A stretch of 64,000 bases of DNA. Origin: Erythrobacter sanguineus (lineage in GTDB: Bacteria; Pseudomonadota; Alphaproteobacteria; Sphingomonadales; Sphingomonadaceae). Below are positions 1-9,018 of this stretch, piece by piece (position 1 is the stretch's first letter; each line of letters starts with the position of its first letter). The notes beneath the pieces are model-generated. The model was not told where the DNA came from. It searched no databases and saw nothing but the letters and a program-made list of their open reading frames with translations. The translations under genes and the position numbers were made by a program. The stretch is from positions 62,001-126,000 of the forward strand of contig NZ_FRDF01000010.1 of the NCBI RefSeq assembly GCF_900143235.1. The letters run 5' to 3'.

Positions 1-1305
1 GGTAAAGGCGGCTGCGGTCGCTTCGTCATTCTTCCAGTAGCCGCGGAAATTGGCGACAGAGCGGATGCAGACCTCGCCCACCTGACCTTGCGGCAATTCG
101 TTGCCGTCATCGTCCAGAATACGCAGATCCACCATCGGCTTGCTGGCACGCCCGGTTGATCCGGGCTTGGCGATGTAGTTCTCGTTGAAATTGCCGCAGC
201 CCACTGCGTTGGTTTCCGTAAGGCCATAGCCCAGCAGCGGGAACCCGCCGGGGAAGGCTTCCTTGATCCGGGTGACGTGCTCCACCGGACGCGGCGCGCC
301 GCCTGCGGCAAAGCTTTTGCAGGCCGACAGGTCATACTGGTCACGATCGGGATGGTTGGCGATTTCATAGCTCATCAGCGGCACGCCGACGAAGTAGCTG
401 ACCTTTTCTTCGGCCATCAGCCGGATTGCAAGGCCCGCGTCCCACTTGGGCATCAGCACCAGTTTGCGCGCGATGGCGAAGCTTTGCAGGAACAGCGGCA
501 CTTCGCCGGTGACATGGAACAGCGGCACCGCGACCAGCGCACAGGGCTGATCGGTCATCGGCCCTTCCTGGCTTTCGATATGCACCTTGGCCATCGCGCT
601 CTGCGCGACATAGCTCATCACGCCGTGCACGACGCCGCGATGATCGGACCATGCGCCCTTGGACTTGCCGGTCGAACCCGAGGTGTAGAGGATGGTGGCA
701 ATATCATCCGGCCCGATTTGGCCCAGCATCGCCATGGCTGCGCTGGTGCCTTCAGGCACGGCCCAGACATTGGCCAGACCTCCGGGCGGCGGATTGCCGT
801 GGCTGAACAAGACCAGTTTCGCGCTGTGCGGGTGGCCTTCAAGCCGTGCGGCGCGGCCTTCATCGGCCAGCACCAGCTTGCATTCGGCCAGATCGATTCC
901 GTAGGCGAGCTCCTCTCCGGACGAAAATCCGTTGAGCAAGGTCGCGCAGCCGCCGGCCATGATGATGCCCATATAGGCGATCATCCAGTTGGCCGAATTG
1001 CGTGCGGCGATGGCGATGCGATCGCCCTTGGCGATGCCGTGATCCCGCACCAGGCTTTCGGCCACGCAGGTCGCGGCGCTGTAGGTTTCGCCAAAGGTCA
1101 GCCGCACATTCCCGTCGACCAGGAAGGGCAGGTCGCGATGCTCGTTGCAGAAATGCGCGAAATAATGCGCAAGGCTTGGCGGCGCGCCGGCGAAGGCGGG
1201 CATCTCCACCCCGTCGCGCGTGAACGGCACGGTGTTGAACGGCTGACCGGTTGCAGTCAGGGCGGTGATGATCGCTTCAAGCGCATCGTCCAGCTGGGTG
1301 GGCAT
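1..1305 (-). CDS. Acyl-CoA synthetase (AMP-binding), C-terminus outside window
   Basis: The frame is open on the minus strand from an ATG at 1305 to the window edge, giving 435 codons without a stop, so the C-terminal lid domain is cut off. The adenylation motif TILYTSGSTGKSKGA and the later GYGLTETNAVG motif identify an acyl-adenylate-forming enzyme that activates a carboxylic acid with ATP and transfers it to CoA. The start MPTQLDDALEAI is preceded by GAGAGGAAAG. The substrate cannot be read from the sequence; a medium- or long-chain fatty acid is the family default. It is divergent from lgt, with about 190 bases of intergenic sequence between them. Confidence 0.88.
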   Translation of the reverse strand, partial: MPTQLDDALEAIITALTATGQPFNTVPFTRDGVEMPAFAGAPPSLAHYFAHFCNEHRDLPFLVDGNVRLTFGETYSAATCVAESLVRDHGIAKGDRIAIAARNSANWMIAYMGIIMAGGCATLLNGFSSGEELAYGIDLAECKLVLADEGRAARLEGHPHSAKLVLFSHGNPPPGGLANVWAVPEGTSAAMAMLGQIGPDDIATILYTSGSTGKSKGAWSDHRGVVHGVMSYVAQSAMAKVHIESQEGPMTDQPCALVAVPLFHVTGEVPLFLQSFAIARKLVLMPKWDAGLAIRLMAEEKVSYFVGVPLMSYEIANHPDRDQYDLSACKSFAAGGAPRPVEHVTRIKEAFPGGFPLLGYGLTETNAVGCGNFNENYIAKPGSTGRASKPMVDLRILDDDGNELPQGQVGEVCIRSVANFRGYWKNDEATAAAFT

Positions 1306-1498
1306 GCGGTGTCCTTTCCTCTCTCAATTGCTGGAAGCCCGGTGCGGCATGCGCTTGTCCGATCTTCCGATCCCATTATCTGCCCACGGGTCTGCGCCCC
1401 TTCCCCTGCCCCGCGCGCTGTGCCAGAAGCGCCAGCGTGAACGGGGCCATGTCAGGCCCGCCGATACGGCATATCATTGTCAATAAGGGGTTCGCTGC

Positions 1499-2395
1499 GT
1501 GCTGTCACTACTTGCCGCGAGCGGCGCTGCCGATCCGGTCTACTGGTCCGACCTCGGCCTGCGGCCGGGCATTGATCTGGGGTTCTTTACCCTGCGATTC
1601 TATTCGCTGGCTTACCTGATCGGGGTGATCTTTGCCTATTGGCATGTCTCCGTGATGATCAAGCAGCCCGGCGCGCCGATGGCGCAGCGCCATGCCGATG
1701 ACCTGTTCTTCTATTGCACGCTGGGGGTAATTCTCGGCGGGCGGCTGGGTTATGCGCTGTTTTATACCGGGGGCGAGACCGGGATTCCCAGCGCCTTCAC
1801 CGATTTTTCCGGCGATGGCTGGGTCAAGTGGAAGCTGCTGCGGCTGTGGGATGGCGGCATGGCGTTTCACGGCGGGCTGCTGGGCGTGGCGGCAGCAATG
1901 GCGTGGGTATCCTGGCGCGAAAAGCTCAATTTCATCCGGGTCACCGATTATGTCGCGGTCAGCGTGCCGATGGGCATGCTGCTCGGGCGGATGGCGAATT
2001 TCGTCAATGGCGAGCTGTGGGGGCGGCCAACCGATGTGCCGTGGGCGATGGTGTTTCCGGGCGCGGATGATCTGGCGCGCCATCCCAGCCAGCTTTATCA
2101 GGCAGGTCTGGAAGGGCTGGCGCTGCTGGTCATCATGATGCTGCTGTTCTGGAAAACCCGCGCGCGCTATCGCCCCGGACTGCTGGTGGGCGTGTTCACG
2201 CTCGGCATGGGAATTGCGCGTTTTGTTAACGAATTTTTCCGTCAGCCTGACGCACAATTGGCTGACTTTGCAGCCCGAACCGGGCTATCGATGGGGCAAT
2301 GGCTGAGCATACCGCTGATTTTGACCGGATTGATTGTCGTGACCTTCGCCGCGCTGAGGAAGCCGCTCGGGACGGGGACGGCGAGCCCGGTCTGA
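1499..2395 (+). CDS. lgt: Prolipoprotein diacylglyceryl transferase
   Basis: This inner-membrane enzyme transfers diacylglycerol from phosphatidylglycerol to the lipobox cysteine of prolipoproteins, the first step of lipoprotein maturation. The 298-residue product has several membrane segments, the GGRLGYALFY motif, a FHGG motif near residue 122 and the Lgt signature GRMANFVNGELWGR near residue 163. The start is GTG at 1499, with AAGGGG about nine bases upstream. Several lipoproteins in this window (csgG, the YceI protein, the acidic-tail protein) would be substrates. It is followed closely by the MidA-type gene. Confidence 0.95.
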   Translation: MLSLLAASGAADPVYWSDLGLRPGIDLGFFTLRFYSLAYLIGVIFAYWHVSVMIKQPGAPMAQRHADDLFFYCTLGVILGGRLGYALFYTGGETGIPSAFTDFSGDGWVKWKLLRLWDGGMAFHGGLLGVAAAMAWVSWREKLNFIRVTDYVAVSVPMGMLLGRMANFVNGELWGRPTDVPWAMVFPGADDLARHPSQLYQAGLEGLALLVIMMLLFWKTRARYRPGLLVGVFTLGMGIARFVNEFFRQPDAQLADFAARTGLSMGQWLSIPLILTGLIVVTFAALRKPLGTGTASPV

Positions 2396-2421
2396 ACGGG
2401 GCCGCCGATCATCCGGCGCGC

Positions 2422-4254
2422 GTGTGGCGCGGCGGGCTGAAGCTGATCGACCCCGAGGACGAGGCGACGCCCGATTCCGGGGCCAAGGAACAGGCCCGCG
2501 CCGAACGCGCTGCGCAAGACAAGGCCCACGACAAGGCAACCGCCGAGGCGAAAGCAGCGGCGGAAGCACAGGCCCGCGCCGCGGCCGAAGCGCGCGCGGC
2601 CAAGGCTGAAGCGCAAGCCAGGGCACAGGCCGAAGCCGCAGCCGCAGCCGCAGCCGAAGCCCGTGCGGCCAGGGAAGTCCGCGCCAGAGCCAGAGCCGAG
2701 GCAGAGGCCAAAGCCAAGGCCGAACGCGAAGCCCGCGAACAGGCCGCCGCCGAAGCCCGCGCTATAAAGAAAGCCGAAGCCGAAGCGCGCGCCAAGGCTG
2801 CCGAGGAAGCCCGCGTCAAGGCCGAGGCCGAAGCGCAGGCGCGCAAGGAAGCCAAGGCGCGGGCGCAGGCCGAAGAACGCGCGCGGCGCGAGGCCGAAGC
2901 CGCGGCGAGGTCTGCCGCGCAGGAACAGGCCCGCCGCGAAGCCGAGGCCAAGGCCAAGGCAAAGGCTGAGGAAGAAGCGCGCAGGAAAGCCGCCGCCGAA
3001 GCCAAGGCCCGGGCCGAACAAGAGGCACGCGCCAAGGCCGAGGAAAAAGCCCGGGCCGAAGCAAAGGCCAAGGCGAAGGCAGAGGCCGCAGCCGCCGCAG
3101 CCAAAGCCAAAGCCGCCGCCGAAGCCAAAGCCGAAGAGCAGGCGCGCATCGCTGCCGAGGCGCAGGCTCAGGCTAAGGTGCAGGCCGAAGCTGAAGCCGC
3201 GGCCCGCGCCAAGATCGATCTTGGCAAGAGCTTCCGCCGCCTGATCCGCGAGACCGGCCCACTCAGCCTCGCGCATTATATGGGCGAGAGCAATGCGCGC
3301 TATTATGCCAGCCGCGATCCGTTGGGCGATTCGGGCGATTTCATCACCGCGCCCGAAATCAGCCAGATGTTCGGCGAGCTGATCGGGCTGTGGTTTGCCG
3401 ACCTGTGGGTGCGGATGGGCAGCCGCAAACGCATCCACTATGTCGAACTTGGCCCCGGTCGCGGCACGCTGGCAAGTGATGCGCTGACCACGGCGGCGCG
3501 CTATGACTTCGCGCCGCAGGTGCATTTTGTCGAAACCTCCCCCGCCTTGCGGCAGATCCAGCGTGAGGCGTTTCCCGATTGCCACCACCACCATGATCTT
3601 TCGACCCTGCCCGATGATGCCCCGCTGCTGATCGTCGCCAATGAATTCTTCGATGCGCTGCCGATCCACCAGCTGGTGCGGTCAGCCGATGGCTGGTTCG
3701 AACGGATGGTGGGGCTGGAAGGTGACAAGTTCGCCTTTGTTGCGGGCAAGGAACGGATGGACCCTATCGTCCCGCCAAGCTGGCTCAGCGCGGCACAGGG
3801 CGCGACGATCGAGACCAGTCCGGCGGCGGTCGCGGTGATGGGGGAGATTGCGCAGCGGCTGAAGGATCAGGGCGGGGCCGCGCTGATCATCGATTATGGC
3901 CACATGGAGCTTAGCGCCGGCACGACGCTCCAGGCGCTGAAGGCGCACAAGAAGGTCGACGCCTTCGATCATCCGGGCGAGGCCGACATCACCGCCCATG
4001 TCGATTTCGAACTGCTTGCCCACGTCGCGCGCGAACAGGGGGTGGATGTGATGGGCCTGCAATATCAGGGCGAATGGTTGCGCCAGATGGGGATCGACAC
4101 GCGCACCGAGGCGCTCCAGCGCCGCAATCCGGGCGAGGTCGCCAAGCTCCAGCGCCAGCGTGATCGGCTGGTGGAGGACAACCAGATGGGCACCCTGTTC
4201 AAGGTGATGGGGATTTGCGGGCGACGCTGGCCGTTTGGCGTGGGGTTCGATTGA
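2422..4254 (+). CDS. MidA-type SAM methyltransferase with long Ala/Glu/Lys/Arg-rich N-terminal extension
   Basis: The last about 345 residues match the MidA/NDUFAF7 family: RRLIRETGPLSLAHYM, DFITAPEISQMFGELIGLW and the SAM-binding VELGPGRGTL. The human relative methylates an arginine of a complex I subunit. The family normally starts about ten residues before RRLI. Here the frame runs uninterrupted through about 260 additional residues made almost only of Ala, Glu, Lys, Arg and Gln, resembling the TolA helical domain. ATG at 2299 would overlap lgt by 97 bases, so GTG 2422 is preferred, but neither has a convincing ribosome-binding site and an internal start nearer 3200 cannot be excluded. lgt is immediately upstream. 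Domain call firm, start weak. Confidence 0.8.
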   Translation: MWRGGLKLIDPEDEATPDSGAKEQARAERAAQDKAHDKATAEAKAAAEAQARAAAEARAAKAEAQARAQAEAAAAAAAEARAAREVRARARAEAEAKAKAEREAREQAAAEARAIKKAEAEARAKAAEEARVKAEAEAQARKEAKARAQAEERARREAEAAARSAAQEQARREAEAKAKAKAEEEARRKAAAEAKARAEQEARAKAEEKARAEAKAKAKAEAAAAAAKAKAAAEAKAEEQARIAAEAQAQAKVQAEAEAAARAKIDLGKSFRRLIRETGPLSLAHYMGESNARYYASRDPLGDSGDFITAPEISQMFGELIGLWFADLWVRMGSRKRIHYVELGPGRGTLASDALTTAARYDFAPQVHFVETSPALRQIQREAFPDCHHHHDLSTLPDDAPLLIVANEFFDALPIHQLVRSADGWFERMVGLEGDKFAFVAGKERMDPIVPPSWLSAAQGATIETSPAAVAVMGEIAQRLKDQGGAALIIDYGHMELSAGTTLQALKAHKKVDAFDHPGEADITAHVDFELLAHVAREQGVDVMGLQYQGEWLRQMGIDTRTEALQRRNPGEVAKLQRQRDRLVEDNQMGTLFKVMGICGRRWPFGVGFD

Positions 4255-4314
4255 GGGGTAACCGTGCGCTCGCTTTGCGCGTATGATCATGCAATCACGC
4301 CGGAGAGATACCCG

Positions 4315-4761
4315 ATGATGTCGCGCATCACCCTGTTTGCCCAGCCCCTGTTTGCCCTGACGCTGCTGGCCGCGTTTGCGATCGGCCCCGCCCCTGCGCG
4401 CGCTGCCGAACCGGTTGCGGGCCGCTGGATAACCGCGGAAAAGGACGGGGTGATCCTCATCGCCCCCTGCGGCAAGGCCATTTGCGGCACGATCGACCGT
4501 TTTCTGGTCCCCCCGCCCGAGGGGCTTGATCAGCGCGATGTGAACAATCCCGATACCCGGCTGCGCAATCGCAAGCTGCTGGGCATGCCGATCCTGTCAG
4601 GCTTCACAGCCGATGGCGATATCTGGCGCGGACGGATCTATGATCCCAAAAGCGGGAAGAGCTACCGTTCGGTGATCCGCCGCAAGGGGGCGAATGTGCT
4701 GGAGGTGAAAGGCTGCCTCGGCCCGTTCTGCCAGACGCAGGTGTGGAAGAAGGCGTCATAG
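4315..4761 (+). CDS. DUF2147 exported protein
   Basis: This is a small secreted protein with a signal peptide (MSRITLFAQ, a hydrophobic stretch, then ARAAEP) followed by a DUF2147 domain: GRWITAEKDGVILIAPCGKAICGTI, then WRGRIYDPKSGKSYRS and GCLGPFCQTQVWKK. Four cysteines in the mature part may pair in the periplasm. The upstream frame extends to 4264, but GGAGAG lies seven bases before 4315, deciding the start. The function of DUF2147 is not established. It is transcribed away from lgt-midA and meets the GIY-YIG gene tail to tail. Confidence 0.85.
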   Translation: MMSRITLFAQPLFALTLLAAFAIGPAPARAAEPVAGRWITAEKDGVILIAPCGKAICGTIDRFLVPPPEGLDQRDVNNPDTRLRNRKLLGMPILSGFTADGDIWRGRIYDPKSGKSYRSVIRRKGANVLEVKGCLGPFCQTQVWKKAS

Positions 4762-4771
4762 CCGCAAACCG

Positions 4772-5074
4772 TCATCCCGGACTTGATCCGGGATCGGGTT
4801 CGACATGCTTCCAAGCTGGATTATCGTTTTCGATCAGTTCGATCTTCCATTGCCGGTGCCAGTTCTTGAGCTGCTTTTCCCGCGCGATCGCTTCCTCAAT
4901 GGTCGGGTAGGCCTCCACGCGAACCAGCCTGTCCAACCCATACTTGCGGACGAATGCCGAACCGAGGCTATTGCGGTGCTGCCAGATCCGCCGGACGATG
5001 TCGGCGGTGACTCCGATGTAAAGCACCCCGCGCGGCTTGTTGGTCAGGATGTACACCCAGCCGCCGCGTGCCAT
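4772..5074 (-). CDS. GIY-YIG nuclease family protein
   Basis: A 100-residue single-domain GIY-YIG protein: WVYILTNKPRG followed by VLYIGVT supplies the two core motifs, then RRIWQHR, and EEAIAREKQLKNW carries the expected catalytic glutamate. Members of this UPF0213-like group are predicted metal-dependent DNA nucleases of unknown role. The ATG overlaps the stop codon of the upstream ABC permease gene by one base, so the two are probably co-transcribed. The last seven codons and the stop are encoded by a palindromic repeat, which suggests that gene and repeat have moved together or that the tail was replaced by repeat insertion. Confidence 0.88.
   Translation of the reverse strand: MARGGWVYILTNKPRGVLYIGVTADIVRRIWQHRNSLGSAFVRKYGLDRLVRVEAYPTIEEAIAREKQLKNWHRQWKIELIENDNPAWKHVEPDPGSSPG
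4774..4794. repeat. REP-like palindrome inside the GIY-YIG gene 3' end
   Basis: ATCCCGGA-CTTGA-TCCGGGAT is a perfect 8-bp inverted repeat with a five-base loop. It encodes the last residues (DPGSSPG) and the stop codon of the GIY-YIG gene. Related palindromes occur at 39734-39752 and 47644-47663. This sequence type is commonly dispersed in alphaproteobacterial genomes. On the plus strand it may also serve as a 3' structure for the DUF2147 transcript. Confidence 0.75.
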
Positions 5075-6639
5075 CAGTTCTCCGGCGCGAGCTCAAGTCC
5101 GGGACGACGAAGTGATTTTGAAAGCGCCGCCGCCGCCGCCTTGGGCGTGCGCTTCTGCTCATCCTCGCGGTCCACCGCAAGGTTTGCCTCGCGCATCGCC
5201 TCGACGCTGATTGCGCCGATCAGCGGTTCAAGCGCGGCAATCACGCCTGCGTCGTCCGCGATCCGGGGGGAGAGTATCAGCATCGCGTCATAGCTCGGCA
5301 ATGCGCCTTCGGGGTCTTCGAGCACCACCAGCTTGTCCGCCGCGATCCGCCCGTCCGAGGTATAGGCGCTGATCACGTCAGCCTCGCCCGATTGCAGCGC
5401 ATTATACATGAAGGTCGGCGCAAAATTGCGCGTTCCCGCGAAACGCAAGCCATAGGCATCGCGCACCGCGATCCATTCGGGCCGCTCGAAAAACTCCGGG
5501 TCGCCGCCGACGGTAAGGCGCGGCGCGGCGGCGGCGAGATCGGTAAGCGAGGTCACATCCAACTCCGCCGCACGGTCCTGCCGCATGGCGAAGGCATAGG
5601 CATTTTCGAACCCCAACCGGCCTAGCACCATGACGCCGTTCTCGCGCTGCTCCCACTCCCGGATCGTTTCATACATCGCCTCGCGGCCCGGATTGTCATC
5701 GCGCTTTAGGTAATTGGTCCAGATAGTGCCGGTGTAATCAACCGAGATATCGATCGCGGACGAGGCGACTGCCGAATGCACCACGGCGCTGCCCAGCCCG
5801 TCGCGATATTCGACCGCGTAGCCCGCCGCCTCCAGCCGCGCGCCGATCAATTGCGCAAGGATATATTGCTCGGAGAATTGCTTGGAGGCGATCACGATGC
5901 GGCGTTCGTCATTCCCGGCCCCTTGCGCCCACAGCGCGGCGAGAATGCCCAGCGCCACCACCGCCATCCCGCCGAAGGTCGCCGCCCGAGACCGCTTGGC
6001 CAGCCCGACCTCGATCACCCACAAGAGGTTATCCGCCGCCAGCGCCAGCCCCGCGCTCGCCACGCATCCGGCCAGCACCAGCGCCCAGTTCTGGGTTTGC
6101 AGCCCGGCAAAGATCGGATCGCCGAGGCTCGGCTGGCCGATGGTGGTGGCCAGTGTCGCTGCGCCGATGGTCCACACGCTCGCCGTGCGGATACCGGCCA
6201 TGATGAAGGGCGCAGACAAGGGCGCTTCGACCAGAGTGAGCTTCTGCCACTTGGTCATGCCGACGCCGTCTGCCGCTTCGAGGATTTCGGGGTCGAGATT
6301 GGCCTGTGCGGTCACCGCGTTGCGCAGGATCGGCAGCAGCGCATAAAGCGTCAGCGCCATCAGGGCGGGGAGAAAGCCGAGCGTCGGCAACCCCTCGCCG
6401 AAGATGCTGCGCAGGGACAGCAGCAGCGGGAAGAACAGCGCCAGCAAGGCGAGCGCAGGAATGGTCTGGACGAGGCTTGCCATACTCAGCGCCAGCCGCG
6501 CCACCAGCGCCGAACGGCTGGCCCATACCGCCATCGGCAAGGCGATCAGCATCGCCAGCCCGATCGCGCTGGCCGACAGCACCACATGCGCCGCCAGCTT
6601 GTCGCCGAGGCCGGGGAGGATATCCCAGATATCGCCCAT
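5074..6639 (-). CDS. Osmoprotectant-type ABC transporter permease/substrate-binding fusion
   Basis: A 521-residue fusion. Residues 1 to about 215 are a BPD-type permease with several membrane helices and the EAA loop (EAADGVGMTKWQKLTLVEAPLSAPF). After a further membrane segment, about residues 240-505 form an OpuAC/OpuBC-type substrate-binding domain (IVIASKQFSEQYILAQLIG, DYTGTIWTNYL, EADVISAYTSDGRI). The family imports glycine betaine, choline or related compounds; the substrate cannot be fixed here. Its ATG overlaps the stop of the ATPase gene and its stop overlaps the GIY-YIG start, indicating an operon. The binding domain is tethered on the periplasmic side. Confidence 0.92.
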   Translation of the reverse strand: MGDIWDILPGLGDKLAAHVVLSASAIGLAMLIALPMAVWASRSALVARLALSMASLVQTIPALALLALFFPLLLSLRSIFGEGLPTLGFLPALMALTLYALLPILRNAVTAQANLDPEILEAADGVGMTKWQKLTLVEAPLSAPFIMAGIRTASVWTIGAATLATTIGQPSLGDPIFAGLQTQNWALVLAGCVASAGLALAADNLLWVIEVGLAKRSRAATFGGMAVVALGILAALWAQGAGNDERRIVIASKQFSEQYILAQLIGARLEAAGYAVEYRDGLGSAVVHSAVASSAIDISVDYTGTIWTNYLKRDDNPGREAMYETIREWEQRENGVMVLGRLGFENAYAFAMRQDRAAELDVTSLTDLAAAAPRLTVGGDPEFFERPEWIAVRDAYGLRFAGTRNFAPTFMYNALQSGEADVISAYTSDGRIAADKLVVLEDPEGALPSYDAMLILSPRIADDAGVIAALEPLIGAISVEAMREANLAVDREDEQKRTPKAAAAALSKSLRRPGLELAPEN

Positions 6640-7421
6640 CAGTGCGGAATTTCCCCAGGGCTCTCCATCGCAGCCAGCCGCTCGGCCTGCTGGCGCGGCA
6701 CGGCGACGAGGCTCTGCGCGACTTCGCCGCCCGCTCCGGCCAGCAGCGCGCGCGGGGTTTCGTCAGCGACCAGTTGCCCGGCGTCCATCACCAGCACCCG
6801 GTCAGCCAGCAGCAGCGCCTCGGCCATGTCGTGGGTCACCATCACCGTGGTGAGTCCCAGCCGTTCGTGCAGTTCGCGCACCTTGGTGCCCAGCGCATCG
6901 CGGGTGATCGGATCGAGCGCGCCGAAGGGTTCGTCCATGATCAGCAGTTCGGGTTCCCCTGCCAGCGCGCGCGCCACGCCCACACGCTGCCGCTGCCCGC
7001 CGGACAGCTCATCGGGCATGCGGCTGGCCATGCCCGGCTCCAGTTCCACCAGTTCGAGCAATTCGGCAATCCGTTCGGGCGGCAGCGTCTCGCCCGTCAG
7101 GCGCGGGCCGATGGCGATATTTTCGGCGACGCTCATGTGCGGAAACAACCCGATGCCCTGAAACACATAGCCGACCCGGCGGCGAAGGCGGGCAGGGGGC
7201 AGCGTGGTGACATCCTCCCCGCCGAACAGCACCTTTCCGCCGGTCGGTTCGACCAGCGTGTTGACCATCTTGAGCAGCGTTGACTTGCCCGAGCCCGAGG
7301 CCCCGACCAGCGCGACGAAGCTGCCTGCGGCGATGGTGCAGCTTACCCCTGCCACCGCTGTGACCTCGCCATAGGCGCGGGCCGCGTGATCGAACACGAG
7401 CAGGGGGTGCGGGGATGCCAT
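6639..7421 (-). CDS. Osmoprotectant-type ABC transporter ATP-binding protein
   Basis: The ATPase of the transporter encoded just downstream. It has a Walker A motif GASGSGKST at residues 40-48, the signature LSGGQRQRVGVARAL, Walker B LLIMDEPFGALD and the switch histidine in VMVTHDMAEA. At about 260 residues it lacks the C-terminal CBS domains found in OpuCA/ProV. The open frame reaches 7451, but MASPHPLL at 7421 is the more likely start. It is divergently transcribed from the isovaleryl-CoA dehydrogenase gene, with about 110 bases between them. Confidence 0.92.
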   Translation of the reverse strand: MASPHPLLVFDHAARAYGEVTAVAGVSCTIAAGSFVALVGASGSGKSTLLKMVNTLVEPTGGKVLFGGEDVTTLPPARLRRRVGYVFQGIGLFPHMSVAENIAIGPRLTGETLPPERIAELLELVELEPGMASRMPDELSGGQRQRVGVARALAGEPELLIMDEPFGALDPITRDALGTKVRELHERLGLTTVMVTHDMAEALLLADRVLVMDAGQLVADETPRALLAGAGGEVAQSLVAVPRQQAERLAAMESPGEIPH

Positions 7422-7534
7422 GCCCCTGACCCCTAACGGCGAAAGGCACATTGTGCCAGCGCGGGCGATTGGCCTTTGGTCAAGCGCTTGCTATGCGCTT
7501 CGGCAGAACAATCATTTCACCCGCAGGACATAAA

Positions 7535-8701
7535 ATGCGCGCCACCCCCGATTTTGACTTTGACCTTGGCGAGGCTGCGGAGATGATCCGCGCTACAACC
7601 GCGCGCTTTGCCGACGAACAGATCGCGCCCTTGGCGGAGCGCACCGACCGCGAAGACCGCTTCCCGCGCGAATTGTGGGAGCCGATGGGGGCGCTGGGCC
7701 TGCACGGCATCACGGTCGAGGAAGAATGGGGCGGATTGGGCCTCGGCTACCTCGAACACGTGATCGCGGTTGAGGAAGTCAGCCGCGCGAGCGCCTCGGT
7801 GGGCCTGTCCTATGGCGCGCATTCCAACCTCTGCCTCAACCAGATCCGCCGCTGGGGGAATGATGAGCAGAAGGCCCAATATCTCCCCAAGCTGATCTCG
7901 GGCGAGCATGTCGGCAGTCTCGCCATGTCGGAAGCGGGCGCAGGGTCGGACGTGGTCTCGATGAAGCTGAAGGCCGACGCGGTTCAGGGCGGCTATGTCC
8001 TCAACGGCACCAAGTTCTGGATCACCAACGCGCCTGAGGCCGATACGCTGGTGGTCTATGCCAAGACCGATGGCCACGCGGGCAGCCGCGGCATCACCGC
8101 CTTCCTGATCGAGAAGGGCGACGAGGGCTTCGCCATCGGCCAGAAGATTTCCAAGGTCGGCATGAAGGGCTCCCCCACCGCCGAGCTGGTGTTCACCGAT
8201 TGCTTCGTCCCCGAAGATCGCATCATGGGGCCATTGAACGGCGGGGTCGGCGTGCTGATGAGCGGGCTCGATTACGAACGCGTGGTGCTCGCCGGATTGC
8301 AGCTCGGCATCATGCAGGCGTGCCTCGACACCGTGATCCCCTATCTGCGCGAGCGCAAGCAGTTCGGGAAGCCCATCGGGAGCTTCCAGCTGATGCAGGC
8401 CAAGGTCGCCGACATGTATGTCGCCCTGCAATCGGCCCGCGCCTACACCTATGCGGTCGCCAAGGCGTGCGACGCGGGCCAGACGACGCGCTTCGATGCG
8501 GCAGGCGTGATTTTGCTGGCTTCAGAGAACGCCTTCAAGGTCGCTGCCGAAAGCGTGCAGGCGCTGGGCGGCGCGGGCTACACCACCGACTGGCCGGTGG
8601 AGCGCTATATGCGCGATGCCAAGCTGCTGGACATCGGCGCAGGGACGAACGAGATCCGCCGGATGCTGATTGGGCGCGAATTGATCGGGGCTGCGGGTTG
8701 A
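7535..8701 (+). CDS. Isovaleryl-CoA dehydrogenase
   Basis: A 388-residue FAD-dependent acyl-CoA dehydrogenase oxidising isovaleryl-CoA to 3-methylcrotonyl-CoA in leucine breakdown. MSEAGAGSDVVSM and KFWITNAP are the flavin/substrate signatures. LDYERVVLAG places the base glutamate near residue 248, the position diagnostic of isovaleryl-CoA dehydrogenases rather than the C-terminal position of short-chain enzymes. GTNEIRRMLIGREL closes the protein. The frame is open from 7451, but MRATPDFDFDLG at 7535 fits the family. Its stop overlaps the next ATG by one base. Neighbouring carboxylase beta subunit supports the assignment. Confidence 0.94.
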   Translation: MRATPDFDFDLGEAAEMIRATTARFADEQIAPLAERTDREDRFPRELWEPMGALGLHGITVEEEWGGLGLGYLEHVIAVEEVSRASASVGLSYGAHSNLCLNQIRRWGNDEQKAQYLPKLISGEHVGSLAMSEAGAGSDVVSMKLKADAVQGGYVLNGTKFWITNAPEADTLVVYAKTDGHAGSRGITAFLIEKGDEGFAIGQKISKVGMKGSPTAELVFTDCFVPEDRIMGPLNGGVGVLMSGLDYERVVLAGLQLGIMQACLDTVIPYLRERKQFGKPIGSFQLMQAKVADMYVALQSARAYTYAVAKACDAGQTTRFDAAGVILLASENAFKVAAESVQALGGAGYTTDWPVERYMRDAKLLDIGAGTNEIRRMLIGRELIGAAG

Positions 8702-9018
8702 TGTCGATTTACATCATCGCGCGGTTCACAATCCATGACCGCGAATCCTATGACAAATATGACGAAGCCTTCTTCGGCGTGTTCGAGAAGTTTGACGGCA
8801 AATTGCTGAGCGTCGACGAGGAGCCTCTGGTTCTGAGCGGCGCGTTCGACTTCACCCGCTCGGTGTTGATCGAATTCCCGAGTCAGGCGGCAGCCATGGC
8901 CTGGGCATCATCGCCCGAATATCTGGCAATCGCCAAGTACCGCGAAAATGGCAGCACGGGCGAGGCTATCATGGTCAAGAGCTTTGACGGTGCGCTGCCC
9001 GGGAAGAGCGAAGAATGA
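8701..9018 (+). CDS. DUF1330 domain protein
   Basis: A 105-residue protein beginning [13 protein letters not shown], with the ferredoxin-like DUF1330 pattern ([34 protein letters not shown]). It overlaps the stop of the dehydrogenase gene by one base and the start of the carboxylase gene by four, so it is embedded in the leucine catabolic operon and probably translationally coupled. Its biochemical role is unknown; a small dimeric dehydratase or binding role has been suggested for the fold, but nothing in the sequence fixes it. Confidence 0.85.
   Translation: MSIYIIARFTIHDRESYDKYDEAFFGVFEKFDGKLLSVDEEPLVLSGAFDFTRSVLIEFPSQAAAMAWASSPEYLAIAKYRENGSTGEAIMVKSFDGALPGKSEE

Noticed and set aside
2242-3669. 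A 475-codon Gly/Leu/Phe-rich minus-strand frame opposite the MidA extension
   Set aside because: It is the antisense of the repetitive Ala/Glu/Lys codons and has no homology-like motifs or ribosome-binding site.
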